Below are positions 49,381 through 59,143 of a DNA stretch of 64,000 bases, one piece after another. Positions within the stretch are counted from its first letter, which is position 1; the number at the start of each line of letters is the position of its first letter. This DNA comes from Oribacterium sp. NK2B42 (GTDB taxonomy: Bacteria; Bacillota; Clostridia; Lachnospirales; Lachnospiraceae). Under the pieces are notes generated by a model. That model searched no databases and was not told where the DNA came from. It saw only the letters and a program-made list of their open reading frames with translations. The stretch lies in NCBI RefSeq assembly GCF_000424445.1, contig NZ_AUJX01000003.1, forward strand, positions 124,001-188,000. Direction: 5' to 3'. The translations under genes were made by a program, and so were the position numbers.

Positions 49381-51306
49381 ATGGATTACAAGAGAATTGC
49401 AGCCGATATAATTGAAAATGTCGGCGGAAAAGACAATGTGAAAAACCTTACACATTGTTTCACACGACTTCGTTTTGTTCTAAAGGACAACAGCAAAGCG
49501 AATAAGGAAATCGTTGAGCAGCTTGAAGGAGTTATCCAGGTTGTGGTTGCCGGAGGACAGTTCCAGGTTGTCTGCGGACAAAAGGTTGAGAAAATCTTCA
49601 ACGAGGCCATCAAGATGGTAGGAGAACTTGAAGGAGAGACTGACGCTCAGGAAAATGTTAATATGGGAAACCTTATCCTTCAGAAGATTTCCGAAATTTT
49701 CACACCTATCGTACCTGCAATCGCTGCCTCAGGTCTTATAAAGGGTCTTTTATCAGCTTGTTCAAAGCTGCCTCAGTTTGCAGGATTCACATCAACAGAT
49801 ACATATACAATTCTTACCTGTGCATCAAACGTTATTTTCTACTTCATGCCCATATTCCTTGCTTACACAGCGGCAAAGGCATTAAAATGTAACCAGGTTA
49901 TAGCAATGGTGCTTGGCGGATTCCTTTGCCACCCCACAATTGAAGGCATCATGACAAAGGTTGATGAGTCCGGTGTACTTACAAACACCACCATCTTTGG
50001 TCTTCCGGTCATCAAAAAGGCATTTACCATAGGTGAGTCGACGAAGGTCTTCAGTTACGTTGAGTCTGTAGTACCTATCATCCTTTGTGTGATTGCCCTC
50101 AGCTTCCTTGAGAAATGGCTGAAGAAGGTTATTCCTGAGATCCTTCAGATCATCCTTATCCCGGGAATCTGCCTTATCGTAATGGTTCCTGTAGCCCTTG
50201 TAGTTCTCGGACCTGTGGGAATCTATGTAGGTTACGTAATTCAGTGGTTATACAGCTCACTTTATGCTTTCAGCCCGCTTCTCGGTGGTATCGTTGTCGG
50301 CGGTCTCTGGGGTGTATGCGTTATCTTCGGTGCTCACAGAGCCCTTCTTCCCATCGGTCTCAACGACGTTGCTATCAGTGGTACAAACACACTTATGTGC
50401 TTTGCAGGTGCTGCTAACTTCGCACAGGCAGGTGCCGCACTCGGTGTAATGCTTAAGTCAAAGAATCCTGAGACAAAGCAGGTTGCTGCTGCAGGTTCAC
50501 TTTCTGCATGGCTTGTTGGTGTAACCGAGCCAGCTATCTACGGTGTAAACTTAAGACTTAAGAAGCCTATGGTATGTGCAGTTATCGCCGGCGCTCTCGG
50601 TGGTGCCGTAATGGGTATCGGACATGCAGTTAATACAGGTTTCGCAAACAATGGTATCCTTACCATCACAACATATTATGGCGAGGGCACAAGCTTCGCT
50701 CAGTTCATGGCTTACCTTATCGGTATCGCAGTTGCATTCTTCGGTGCAGCAGCTCTTACATATGTAGTTGGTTTTGAGGAGACAGCACCAAAGGCTTCTG
50801 CAGTAACAAAAGATGAGAATAAGAATTACGTTGAAGTCACAGAAGCTTCAGCAGATATCAAGGTTTCTGCTCCTGTAGAAGGAACTGCAATGAATGTTAC
50901 CGAATCTTCAGATGATGTATTTTCATCAGAGGCTCTCGGAAAGGGTATCGCAATCGTTCCTTCAAAGGGTGAGATCGTAGCTCCGGAAGATTGTGAGCTT
51001 ACAGTTCTTTATCCTACATTACATGCCATCGGACTCAGACTTGAAAGCGGAGTTGAGCTTCTTATCCACATAGGCATTAACACTGTAGAACTTAACGGTG
51101 AAGGCTTTGAGAAGTTCGCAGAGCAGGGCAGCCACCTTAAGAAGGGTGACAAGATCGTTGCATTTGACATTGAAAAGATCAAATCAAAGGGATATGACCC
51201 TACAGTTATGGCTATCGTTTCAAATACCGGGAATTATGCGGGAGTATCACCGGCTGTTAAGGGCCGAATTTATGTAGGACAGGATGCATTTTACATTAAG
51301 AAATGA
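49381..51306 (+). CDS. bglF: PTS beta-glucoside transporter EIIBCA
   Basis: A 641-residue PTS permease in the order EIIB-EIIC-EIIA. EIIB (residues 1-90) has the phosphorylated Cys 26 in KNLTHCFTRLRF. EIIC (about 110-460) has about ten membrane segments (FTPIVPAIAASGLIKGLLSA, GITEPAIYGVNLRL-type VTEPAIYGVNLRLKKP). EIIA (about 505-641) has the phosphorylated His in GVELLIHIGINTVELNGEGF. It takes up and phosphorylates beta-glucosides, which the following GH1 enzyme cleaves. The ATG follows CAAGGAGGC. Expression depends on LicT at the RAT. Confidence 0.92.
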   Translation: MDYKRIAADIIENVGGKDNVKNLTHCFTRLRFVLKDNSKANKEIVEQLEGVIQVVVAGGQFQVVCGQKVEKIFNEAIKMVGELEGETDAQENVNMGNLILQKISEIFTPIVPAIAASGLIKGLLSACSKLPQFAGFTSTDTYTILTCASNVIFYFMPIFLAYTAAKALKCNQVIAMVLGGFLCHPTIEGIMTKVDESGVLTNTTIFGLPVIKKAFTIGESTKVFSYVESVVPIILCVIALSFLEKWLKKVIPEILQIILIPGICLIVMVPVALVVLGPVGIYVGYVIQWLYSSLYAFSPLLGGIVVGGLWGVCVIFGAHRALLPIGLNDVAISGTNTLMCFAGAANFAQAGAALGVMLKSKNPETKQVAAAGSLSAWLVGVTEPAIYGVNLRLKKPMVCAVIAGALGGAVMGIGHAVNTGFANNGILTITTYYGEGTSFAQFMAYLIGIAVAFFGAAALTYVVGFEETAPKASAVTKDENKNYVEVTEASADIKVSAPVEGTAMNVTESSDDVFSSEALGKGIAIVPSKGEIVAPEDCELTVLYPTLHAIGLRLESGVELLIHIGINTVELNGEGFEKFAEQGSHLKKGDKIVAFDIEKIKSKGYDPTVMAIVSNTGNYAGVSPAVKGRIYVGQDAFYIKK

Positions 51307-51308
51307 AC

Positions 51309-51425
51309 CAATCCGATCTGCATCTGAATTTAAGATATAAATGGCTAAAAACATGCATTTCTAAAGGAGCCGATTAGATCTGTATCTGTATGTCAGAGAT
51401 AAACGGTAAAAAACTCACGTTTATA
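51309..51425 (+). repeat. Repeated leader motif, copies C1 and C2
   Basis: Two tandem copies lie between the PTS and GH1 genes. C1 (51309-51360) has CCAATCCGATCTGCATCTG and AAAAACATGCATTTCTAAAG. C2 (51367-51425) has CCGATTAGATCTGTATCTG, TATGTCAGAG and AAACTCACGTTTATAGAG. They run into the GH1 ribosome binding site GAGGAGGA. Confidence 0.65.
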
Positions 51426-51441
51426 GAGGAGGACTAAGTTA

Positions 51442-52857
51442 ATGAATAACTCTTTTCCTGAAAATTTCCTCTGGGGAGCAGCTTCGTCTGCTTTCCAGAT
51501 TGAAGGCGGATGGGATGAGGACGGAAAAGGCATGACCGTTGCCGACTTCAATTCCTTTAAACGTTCCGACAAACAGGCTGACAGCAAGGTGGCAAGTGAT
51601 TTCTATCATCATTGGAAAGAAGACATTGCTCTTATGAAGGAAATGGGACTTAAGGTTTACCGTTTCTCTATTTCCTGGGCGAGAATCATTCCCGATGGTG
51701 ACGGAGAGATAAATCAGAAGGGTATAGATTTTTATAATAATGTCATAAACGAGCTTCTCGCCAATGGCATCATGCCCCTTATAACGCTGTATCACTTTGA
51801 TCTTCCTTATGCTCTCGTTGAAAAGTACAACGGCTGGGAGTCAAGGGACTGTGCTTATGCATTTGAGCGTTATGCAAAGGTCTGCTATAAGGAATTTGGT
51901 GACAGGGTTAAACATTGGCTGGTTCATAATGAACAAAACCTCATGATCCGTGTTGATGAGCGAATGAATATCACAGAACCTGATCCATGGAAGGCAGACA
52001 AGCAGCGTGCACAGATGGACTATCACATGTTCCTGGCTCATGCGCTTGCGGTAAATGCATGCCATGAGCTGGTGGAGGGCGGAAAGATCGGTCCTGCGGT
52101 TTCTTCAACCTGCACATATCCTCTTACAAATAAGCCTGAGGATGTGTGGGCTGCAAAGATGAATGATTTCTTTAAGACCGAGTACTGCCTTGATATGCAT
52201 TATTACGGAAGGTACCCAGGATACTATATGCGATATCTTAAAGAGAGAAACATTGTCCCTGAAATGAAAGAGGGTGATGAAGAGCTCCTTAAGAGTGCAA
52301 AGATGGATTTCATTGCTCTTAATTATTACAGAACCCTCTGTGCAAGCTATCTTCCGGCGGATGAAGAGCATCCTGTGGGGATGAGAGTGTACCGCGGTAA
52401 TGAGGTAGATTTCGATCAGTACGGTTATTGCCGTGATGAGAAGAATACAAACCTCGAGTCAAGTGAATACGGTGCTCAGATAGACCCCATGGGACTCAGG
52501 ATCGTTCTTAATAATTATTATTCAAAATACCATTTACCGCTTATAATAACTGAAAACGGACTTGGCACTCCCGATAAGCTGACAGAGGATGGTCACATTC
52601 ATGATAATTACCGTATCGATTATCTGAGAGGACATCTTGAGGCTATGGCACTTGCCATCGAGGACGGAGTTGACTTAAGGGGATACTGCCCATGGTCGGT
52701 AGTAGATCTTTTAAGTTCACACCAGGGTTTCAGAAAGCGTTATGGTTTCGTTTACATCAATCGTGAAGACATGGATTTAAAGGATCTTTCGCGTATACCA
52801 AAAGACAGCTTCTACTGGTATAAGAAGGTTATATCCAGCAACGGAGCAGAGCGATAG
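51442..52857 (+). CDS. 6-phospho-beta-glucosidase, glycoside hydrolase family 1
   Basis: A 471-residue GH1 enzyme, full length. N-terminus FPENFLWGAASSAFQIEGGW is diagnostic. The acid/base Glu lies in KHWLVHNEQNLMIRVDE (NEQ rather than the common NEP), the nucleophile Glu in PLIITENGLGTPDKL. It hydrolyses phospho-beta-glucosides delivered by the PTS above. AGAGGAGGACTAAG precedes the ATG. The LicT-type gene follows after 14 bases. Confidence 0.93.
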   Translation: MNNSFPENFLWGAASSAFQIEGGWDEDGKGMTVADFNSFKRSDKQADSKVASDFYHHWKEDIALMKEMGLKVYRFSISWARIIPDGDGEINQKGIDFYNNVINELLANGIMPLITLYHFDLPYALVEKYNGWESRDCAYAFERYAKVCYKEFGDRVKHWLVHNEQNLMIRVDERMNITEPDPWKADKQRAQMDYHMFLAHALAVNACHELVEGGKIGPAVSSTCTYPLTNKPEDVWAAKMNDFFKTEYCLDMHYYGRYPGYYMRYLKERNIVPEMKEGDEELLKSAKMDFIALNYYRTLCASYLPADEEHPVGMRVYRGNEVDFDQYGYCRDEKNTNLESSEYGAQIDPMGLRIVLNNYYSKYHLPLIITENGLGTPDKLTEDGHIHDNYRIDYLRGHLEAMALAIEDGVDLRGYCPWSVVDLLSSHQGFRKRYGFVYINREDMDLKDLSRIPKDSFYWYKKVISSNGAER

Positions 52858-52871
52858 GGGACAGCAGAACT

Positions 52872-53705
52872 ATGAGAATAGTAAAGGTGCTCAACAATTC
52901 TCTGATACTGGCCATCGATGATGAGGGCAATGAAAATATCCTTATGGGAAAGGGAATTGGATTTCATAAGGCTGCAGGCTATGAATTGAATCGGGATGAA
53001 GTGGAGAAGGTCTTTGTACTGAAGGACAGATCTATTTCAAGAAATATCATCAAGCTTGCGGCAGATACTGACAGCGTGTATTTTGAGATCAGTAAGAGTG
53101 TGATCGATTATGCCAAGAAAACACATCATATGGAACTGATGGATCACATTTATCTCTCACTGACAGATCACATTGCATATGCTGTCAGACGCTGTAAAGA
53201 CGGAATTCTGTTTGAGAATTTTTATTCACAGGATATGAAGTATTTTAATCCCAATGAATATGACGTCGGAAGATGCGCTCTTATGATAGTCGAGCACGCA
53301 ACCGGAGTAATCCTGCCGGAGGATGAAGCCGGAAACATTGCCTACCATTTCATCAATGCTCAGGTTAATCATCCCTATAATGAGAAAAACCGGAGGATCA
53401 CCAGGATCACCGAAGGTGTTTTAGATATTGTAAAGTACTATTATCACATGGTTTATAACGAGGAGGACATAAGTTATTCCCGTTATCTTACTCATGTCCG
53501 TCTGTTTGTTCAGAGGTTAATGTCTGACAACCAGCTTCCCGAAAATGTTTCAAGCCTTCTGTATGAAAACGTCGCCGCGGCCTGCGAGTCGGAATTCGCC
53601 TGCGTGGATGCCGTACAGGACTACATCTACAAGGAAACCGGAAAAACCATGACAGGGCAGGAGAAGCTTTATCTTGCTGTCCATATAAACAGAATAAGAA
53701 ATTAA
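52872..53705 (+). CDS. licT: BglG/LicT-family transcriptional antiterminator
   Basis: A 277-residue RNA-binding regulator: the CAT domain at residues 1-55 (RIVKVLNNSLILAIDDEGNE, NILMGKGIGFHKAAGYEL), then PRD1 (about 65-165) and PRD2 (about 170-277) with conserved His in HIYLSLTDHIAYAVRR and HVRLFVQRL, targets of PTS phosphorylation. It binds the RAT at 49257 to prevent termination when inducer is present. Third gene of the operon, so a positive feedback loop is built in. Confidence 0.93.
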   Translation: MRIVKVLNNSLILAIDDEGNENILMGKGIGFHKAAGYELNRDEVEKVFVLKDRSISRNIIKLAADTDSVYFEISKSVIDYAKKTHHMELMDHIYLSLTDHIAYAVRRCKDGILFENFYSQDMKYFNPNEYDVGRCALMIVEHATGVILPEDEAGNIAYHFINAQVNHPYNEKNRRITRITEGVLDIVKYYYHMVYNEEDISYSRYLTHVRLFVQRLMSDNQLPENVSSLLYENVAAACESEFACVDAVQDYIYKETGKTMTGQEKLYLAVHINRIRN

Positions 53706-53713
53706 TATTCTTT

Positions 53714-53751
53714 ACCGGAAACAGTTCTCGCAAAAGAGAGCTATTTCCGGT
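53714..53751 (+). terminator. Terminator of the beta-glucoside operon
   Basis: ACCGGAAA (53714-53721) pairs with TTTCCGGT (53744-53751), with an inner CTC/GAG pair and a T-rich tail. Confidence 0.82.
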
Positions 53752-53870
53752 TTATTTATAATGCAAGTACTTCTCATTTTGTGGTAAAATCATTTCATAC
53801 ATCCATCGGTGATAAAAATACTTTTCGCCATAGATTTAAGAACGTGAATAAATAAAAAGGAGAAAACACC

Positions 53871-54542
53871 ATGATTTACTACATCAAGGAAATGGAAGAA
53901 GATTTTCTTAATGACTTCATCTACTGGTCTGACAGCCATGGACAGTTTGAGAAGGATGGCAAGGATCTGAGTTATGATGAGCTTCCTAAGGATCTGCAGA
54001 GCGTGTATTCAGAAATCTGGGAAGAAAACAAAGATGGTTTAAGCTGCTGCCTTGCAGAGTTTAAAGGAGAGTATGGCATAGCCCTTGTGGCAGAGTACAG
54101 CCGTTCTTCCCAGGCCAGAGATCTCGAAATGGCAAAAAGAGTTGCTAAAACCCTTGAGGAAAAGAAGACTCCCGCAAAATCTGTAGTCATCCTTGCTTAT
54201 GACTTGGGTAAAGTTTCCGATAATGGGGAGCCTTCAACCGTTGTAATCCTTTTCCTGCCTTCAAGTGTTTCAAAGAAGACCTTTAATACCAATGCCAAGA
54301 TTTTTGGAGATATGGCATACAAAGCAGAGAAGCAGACCCTTTATAAAGAGTATAAGGTTCCTTTTGTATGTGAATTGTATGGAAGAATCGTTGTAAAGGC
54401 CAAGAATCAGGAAGAAGCAAAGCAACTTGCAGCCAAGGAGATTTCCGACATGTCGGAAGACGATATCTGGAAGAATACAACACTTCTTCGTAACACCATC
54501 AAGGTTGATGAAAGAAGTAAAGTGCTGGAGCAGAAGGACTGA
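53871..54542 (+). CDS. Hypothetical protein, possibly with a DpnD/PcfM-like C-terminal part
   Basis: A 223-residue cytoplasmic protein. Residues 1-150 contain YDELPKDLQSVYSEIWEENK, LAYDLGKVSDNGEPSTVVIL and FLPSSVSKKTFNTNAKIFGD; I do not recognise a family. The last ~65 residues (YKVPFVCELYGRIVVKAKNQ, EEAKQLAAKEISDMSEDDIW) follow the strand-helix pattern of the small DpnD/PcfM domain, which is a weak match. AAAAAGGAGAAAAC precedes the ATG. It stands alone between two terminator regions. Confidence 0.6.
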   Translation: MIYYIKEMEEDFLNDFIYWSDSHGQFEKDGKDLSYDELPKDLQSVYSEIWEENKDGLSCCLAEFKGEYGIALVAEYSRSSQARDLEMAKRVAKTLEEKKTPAKSVVILAYDLGKVSDNGEPSTVVILFLPSSVSKKTFNTNAKIFGDMAYKAEKQTLYKEYKVPFVCELYGRIVVKAKNQEEAKQLAAKEISDMSEDDIWKNTTLLRNTIKVDERSKVLEQKD

Positions 54543-54689
54543 AAAAAAGCTCTGCCGGTGATTTTATGATTTCAGACGGATTATAAATCACAACACCTGT
54601 CAGGCGAGCATGAAAAATCCGCTTTTATTTTAAAATATTCATATGCTAAAATGCCTTCAGCAAAATGAAGATTCAAGGAGACTAACACA

Positions 54690-55214
54690 ATGGATTTAAT
54701 ACCAAGTTTTTCAGTTGATCATACACTGATCATTCCCGGTATTTTTGTAAGCAGAGTTGATGTGCTGGGAGATAAAAAGATAACCACCTATGATGTGAGA
54801 GTAACAAGGCCTAACAGGGAGCCGGCAGTAGATGTGGCTGCAATGCATAGCCTTGAGCATATTATCGCAACATATCTAAGAAACGATCCGGACTGGAAGG
54901 ATGAAGTTGTTTATTGGGGACCCATGGGTTGTCTCACCGGTTTTTATCTTATCTTGAAGGGAAACCGTGCACCTAAGGAAATCCATGATCTTCTTCTCAG
55001 AGCCTTCAGATCTGTGGCCGATGCAGACAGTGTTCCCGGTTCCAATGAAGAAAACTGTGGGAACTACCTCATGCACAATCTCTGGCTTGCAAAGTGGTAT
55101 GCCGAAAAGTTTGCAGATTATCTCGAGGAAAACAAAGATAATCAGGCAATTTTTGAGTATCCGAAGACCGAGAGACTGATAACCGATGACGGTCGTCAGT
55201 TCTTTGATTCATAA
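54690..55214 (+). CDS. luxS: S-ribosylhomocysteine lyase LuxS
   Basis: A 174-residue enzyme matching LuxS throughout. VDHTLIIPGIFVSRVDVLGD is the start of the fold. The metal ligands are the two His in AAMHSLEHIIATYLRND and the Cys in NEENCGNYLMHNLWLAKWYA, which is followed by the family's C-terminal region. It cleaves S-ribosylhomocysteine to homocysteine and DPD, the autoinducer-2 precursor, in the activated methyl cycle. AAGGAGAC precedes the ATG. The long hairpin at 55261 follows. Confidence 0.95.
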   Translation: MDLIPSFSVDHTLIIPGIFVSRVDVLGDKKITTYDVRVTRPNREPAVDVAAMHSLEHIIATYLRNDPDWKDEVVYWGPMGCLTGFYLILKGNRAPKEIHDLLLRAFRSVADADSVPGSNEENCGNYLMHNLWLAKWYAEKFADYLEENKDNQAIFEYPKTERLITDDGRQFFDS

Positions 55215-55260
55215 TAGAATACTTTACAGACTGTATTCGCTCTCAGTAAATGTGTAAAAG

Positions 55261-55324
55261 TTCAGCCGGTGTACCATGGGAGGGGTGTAGTGACACACTA
55301 TTCCCCCATGGTTCACCGGCTGAA
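55261..55324 (+). other. Long two-part hairpin after luxS, no T-tract
   Basis: TTCAGCCGGTG (55261-55271) pairs with CACCGGCTGAA (55314-55324), and ACCATGGG (55273-55280) with CCCATGGT (55305-55312). The loop is small. No run of T follows, so it may be an mRNA-stabilising end or a rho-independent-like structure with an unusual tail. Confidence 0.65.
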
Positions 55325-55458
55325 TTGCTGTGCCCATGTACAATTTACGCTGTCGCTAAAGGTATATTTTTTGCTCACAAACCCTCTTTAATTGTATAAT
55401 CAGAGAGTGGATTCGTCCCTGGTGGATTTTTTATATTAATCGAAAGGTGGCTGACACT

Positions 55459-57177
55459 TTGCTTAAGTTTCTGAAAAAACATTTGTGGATCGGTCTTATT
55501 GGCTCGCTGTTTATGGTGTGTGAGGTACTGATCGATCTGATACAGCCCAGGATGATGGCTCAAATCGTGGATAACGGTATACTCAAAGGAAATACAGCTC
55601 TGGTATGGAGCGTTGGCATACGAATGATTTTTATAGTATTTCTGGGAGGCTGCTGCGGTATCCTCTCCGGAGTGTTCGTTAACATTTGCTCACAGCATTT
55701 CGGAAATGACCTCAGGAAAGCTTTGTTCGACCGCATCATGAACTTTTCCTTCGAGCAGATCGACGACTTTACAGTGGGAAGTCTCATCACCCGCACAACC
55801 TCGGACGTAACCCAGGTGCAGACCATGGTTTCCCAGCTCATCCGCGGCGCTGTACGATGCATGATGTTTTTCTTTGCCGGAAGTTCATTCCTGCTTACTC
55901 TCAACGTAGCCTTCAGCCGCGTTTTAATGCTTACCATTCCGATAATATTGATGGAAATCGCCTTTGTAGTGTGGAAGAGTGGTCCTCTGTTTACACATTT
56001 GCAGACCCGTCTTGACCGTGTGAACTCTGTCATCGGTGAAAATGTTGCCAGCGAGCGTGTAGTGAAAGCCTTCGTACAGGAACAAAGTGAAATAGAAAAG
56101 TTCGATAAGTGTAATCTCGATCTTGTCAACACCCGGTTTGAAGTACAGATCCTGATCAGCTGGATGCGTCCGGTCATGAACATTGTTTTAAATGCAGCCA
56201 CCGTAGCCATAATCTATATAGGTGGTATGGAGGTTGCGGCGAGCAGAATGGAAATAGGAAGCCTGATGGCGGCCATAACCTATTTAAGTCAGATTCTGAG
56301 CGGTATGATGATGATGGCGATGATCTTCCAGACCATCACCCTGGGGCTTGCCTCCGCAAAGCGTCTCAAGGAGGTTCTTGCTTCCGTACCTGTTATTCAG
56401 GATGGCAGCGCAGCAGCAATCGAAAAGCGCGGCGGCAGCATTGAGTTTGAAAATGTTTCCTTCAATTACCCCGGTCACCATCATGAGGTATTAAAAGACA
56501 TCAGTTTCACCGTGGCTCCGGGTCAGACTCTGGCCATCATCGGCGCCACCGGCAGCGGTAAAAGTACTCTGGTTTCTCTTATAGCGCGTTTTTACGATGT
56601 CACAGACGGAAGTGTACTGGTGGACGGAGAGGATGTAAAGAATTTTTCTCTGCATGAATTAAGAGACCGTATCTCCTTTGTACTGCAAAAAAGTGAACTG
56701 TTTACAGGCACCATACGAAAGAACATTATGATCGCCAATCCCGGGGCAGACGAAGATGAGATGGTCAAAGCTGCCCGGGCAGCTCAGGCTGATGAATTCA
56801 TTTTACATCAGCCTGATAAATATGATACCACCGTAGCCGAGGCCGGCATGAGTCTTTCAGGCGGGCAGAAACAGCGCATTGCTATTTCCCGTGCACTCTT
56901 GAAACCGGCAGAGATACTTATATTGGATGACTCCACCAGCGCCCTGGATCTGGGTACCGAAGCCCGATTATTTAAAGCTCTGGACGAGGGTTATGAGAAA
57001 TTAACCAAGATCATCATCGCCCAACGCATTGCAACTGTTATGCGTGCGGATCGTATCGCGGTTATGGATAAGGGTCGAATCGTAGGCATTGGCAGCCATA
57101 ACGAGCTCATGGAAAACTGTGACGTTTATCGCGAAATCTATGATTCCCAGCTTCGGAAGGGAGGTGTGAAGGCATGA
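55459..57177 (+). CDS. ABC exporter half-transporter A (degenerate catalytic site)
   Basis: A 572-residue type IV ABC transporter half: a six-segment membrane domain (FLKKHLWIGLIGSLFMVCEV at the start) and an ATPase domain. Walker A GATGSGKST, signature LSGGQKQR, Walker B ILILDDSTSALD, where the catalytic Glu is Asp. In heterodimeric exporters one ATPase site is degenerate like this. Start codon: TTG at 55459 fits AAAGGTGG 8 bases upstream; GTG at 55447 is a weaker choice. The next gene overlaps by 4 bases (ATGA), so the two subunits form a pair. The substrate is unknown. Confidence 0.9.
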   Translation: MLKFLKKHLWIGLIGSLFMVCEVLIDLIQPRMMAQIVDNGILKGNTALVWSVGIRMIFIVFLGGCCGILSGVFVNICSQHFGNDLRKALFDRIMNFSFEQIDDFTVGSLITRTTSDVTQVQTMVSQLIRGAVRCMMFFFAGSSFLLTLNVAFSRVLMLTIPIILMEIAFVVWKSGPLFTHLQTRLDRVNSVIGENVASERVVKAFVQEQSEIEKFDKCNLDLVNTRFEVQILISWMRPVMNIVLNAATVAIIYIGGMEVAASRMEIGSLMAAITYLSQILSGMMMMAMIFQTITLGLASAKRLKEVLASVPVIQDGSAAAIEKRGGSIEFENVSFNYPGHHHEVLKDISFTVAPGQTLAIIGATGSGKSTLVSLIARFYDVTDGSVLVDGEDVKNFSLHELRDRISFVLQKSELFTGTIRKNIMIANPGADEDEMVKAARAAQADEFILHQPDKYDTTVAEAGMSLSGGQKQRIAISRALLKPAEILILDDSTSALDLGTEARLFKALDEGYEKLTKIIIAQRIATVMRADRIAVMDKGRIVGIGSHNELMENCDVYREIYDSQLRKGGVKA

Positions 57178-59066
57178 GTCAACAACCGAATGCAAATGCA
57201 GGTTCCTTGCAGATTCTTTCGATGAGTTCAGCGCAGAGTGGCTCCGGGAATTGGAAATCCGTCTCAACCACACCTCAGCCTTCCCTTGGACGTCGTGGCA
57301 TGAGAGGCAACCTTGGAGCCCCTCTGGAGAAGGCCAAGGATCGAAAAGGCACTCTGAAGCGTCTTCTAAATTACTTTAAGAACGAATGGATGTACGTGAT
57401 ACTACTGTGTATCACCATCATCCTTGGAGTATGCATGGGCGTTATGGCTCCACGCTTTCAGGCCGAAGCCATTGACCACATAAAAAGTTCCGAGCTTGGG
57501 TTCCTCAAAAGGATACTCATCCTCATGCTTGCTGCATATGTGATCTACGGACTGAGCACTCTTTTACAGGGTTTTCTAAGCGCGAAGCTTAGCCAAAGAG
57601 TTATATTCAGACTGCGGGGAGACTTGTTTAGAAAGATCACAAACCTGCCGATCTCATACATTGACACCCATTCCCATGGCGACATTATGAGCCGCATGAC
57701 CAATGACGCAGAGAACATCGCTAACATTGTTTCTTCATCTCTCAGCAGCCTGCTTTCGGGTATGCTTATGCTCATCGGCACCATCGCCATGATGCTTTCC
57801 TACAGTCCGCTTTTGACGCTGCTCAGCTGTTCTACGGTAATGCTTACAGTGGTGTTTACAACAAACATTACGAAGTACATGCGTAAATATTTCGTCAAAA
57901 GACAGGAATTACTTGGAAAGCTTAACGGAACAGTGGAAGAGATGGTGACCAACACCCGCACTGTAACTGCCTATAACCGTCAGGCAGCAGAAGTTCAGGG
58001 ATTTTCCGAGACGGCAGACGAGCTGACGAAAACCGGAATCATCGCCGAGATCATCGGCGGTTCCATGGGTCCCATCATGAACATGCTGAGCAATGTCTCC
58101 TTCGTGGTGGTAGCGGTATTCGGCGCACGATTTGCCCTGAGCGGTGACATTTCCATCGGAGTTATCTCTGCATTTATCATCTATGCAAAGCAGTTCTCCC
58201 GCCCCATAAACGAACTCGCTCAGCTCTACGGTCAGATCCAGACGGCCCTTGCAGGTGGTGAACGTATCTTCCAGATACTGGACGAGAAGGAAGAAGATAA
58301 GAGTGGCGGAGAGATCGTAAAGCCTATTAAGGGCGTAATAGAGTTTAGAAATGTCACCTTCTCATATGTACCGGGGAAACCTGTCATCAGGAATTTTTCA
58401 TTACAGGTATGCTCCGGAAAGAAGATTGCGCTGGTAGGCTCCACCGGCAGCGGAAAGACAACAATTATAAACCTGCTGATGCGTTTTTATCACGTTGATT
58501 CAGGTGAGATACTTCTGGACGGAAAGAGCATTTACGATATCTCCACAGATGAGCTGAGAGATGCCATCGGAATCGTTTTGCAGGATACGGTGCTCTTTAC
58601 AGACACTATTCGCAATAACCTTTGCTATTCATCCAGGGACATCACAGAGGAAGAACTGGAAGCAGCTGCCGCTTCCAGTCACTGTGACGATCTGATCGCG
58701 AATCTCACAGACGGTTATGATACCGTGCTGGAATCCTCCGGTGCAAATCTCAGTCAGGGACAGAGGCAGTTACTAACTATATGCCGCGCCTTCCTCTCTA
58801 AACCCAGCATTCTGATTCTGGACGAGGCTACCTCCTCTGTGGACACCAGAACCGAAATGTGCATTCAGGATGCCATGACGGAACTTATGAATCAGCGTAC
58901 CAGCCTGATTATCGCCCACCGTCTTTCTACCATCCAGGACGCAGACGAGATCATCGTTATGGATCATGGAGAGATCGTGGAGAGCGGAAATCATGAGGAA
59001 TTACTTGCTAAGAAGGGCAGATATCATGACCTTTATATGACACAGTTCGCGGGACAGGAGACATAA
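57174..59066 (+). CDS. ABC exporter half-transporter B (canonical catalytic site)
   Basis: A 630-residue half-transporter with an unusual N-terminal extension of about 60 residues rich in Ser, Gln and Pro (NANAGSLQILSMSSAQSGSG), then six membrane segments and an ATPase domain. Walker A VGSTGSGKTTIINLLMR, Walker B ILILDEATSSVD with the catalytic Glu, signature LSQGQRQL. With the upstream gene it makes a heterodimer, of the type that exports drugs, peptides or lipids. Expression is coupled by the 4-base overlap. Confidence 0.92.
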   Translation: MSQQPNANAGSLQILSMSSAQSGSGNWKSVSTTPQPSLGRRGMRGNLGAPLEKAKDRKGTLKRLLNYFKNEWMYVILLCITIILGVCMGVMAPRFQAEAIDHIKSSELGFLKRILILMLAAYVIYGLSTLLQGFLSAKLSQRVIFRLRGDLFRKITNLPISYIDTHSHGDIMSRMTNDAENIANIVSSSLSSLLSGMLMLIGTIAMMLSYSPLLTLLSCSTVMLTVVFTTNITKYMRKYFVKRQELLGKLNGTVEEMVTNTRTVTAYNRQAAEVQGFSETADELTKTGIIAEIIGGSMGPIMNMLSNVSFVVVAVFGARFALSGDISIGVISAFIIYAKQFSRPINELAQLYGQIQTALAGGERIFQILDEKEEDKSGGEIVKPIKGVIEFRNVTFSYVPGKPVIRNFSLQVCSGKKIALVGSTGSGKTTIINLLMRFYHVDSGEILLDGKSIYDISTDELRDAIGIVLQDTVLFTDTIRNNLCYSSRDITEEELEAAAASSHCDDLIANLTDGYDTVLESSGANLSQGQRQLLTICRAFLSKPSILILDEATSSVDTRTEMCIQDAMTELMNQRTSLIIAHRLSTIQDADEIIVMDHGEIVESGNHEELLAKKGRYHDLYMTQFAGQET

Positions 59067-59143
59067 TAAAGCCACGTAAATCCCACAATTGAAAATAGTA
59101 AGCAAAAAAAGTATGTAAATCATTGTATTTTGAAAGGAGCCTT

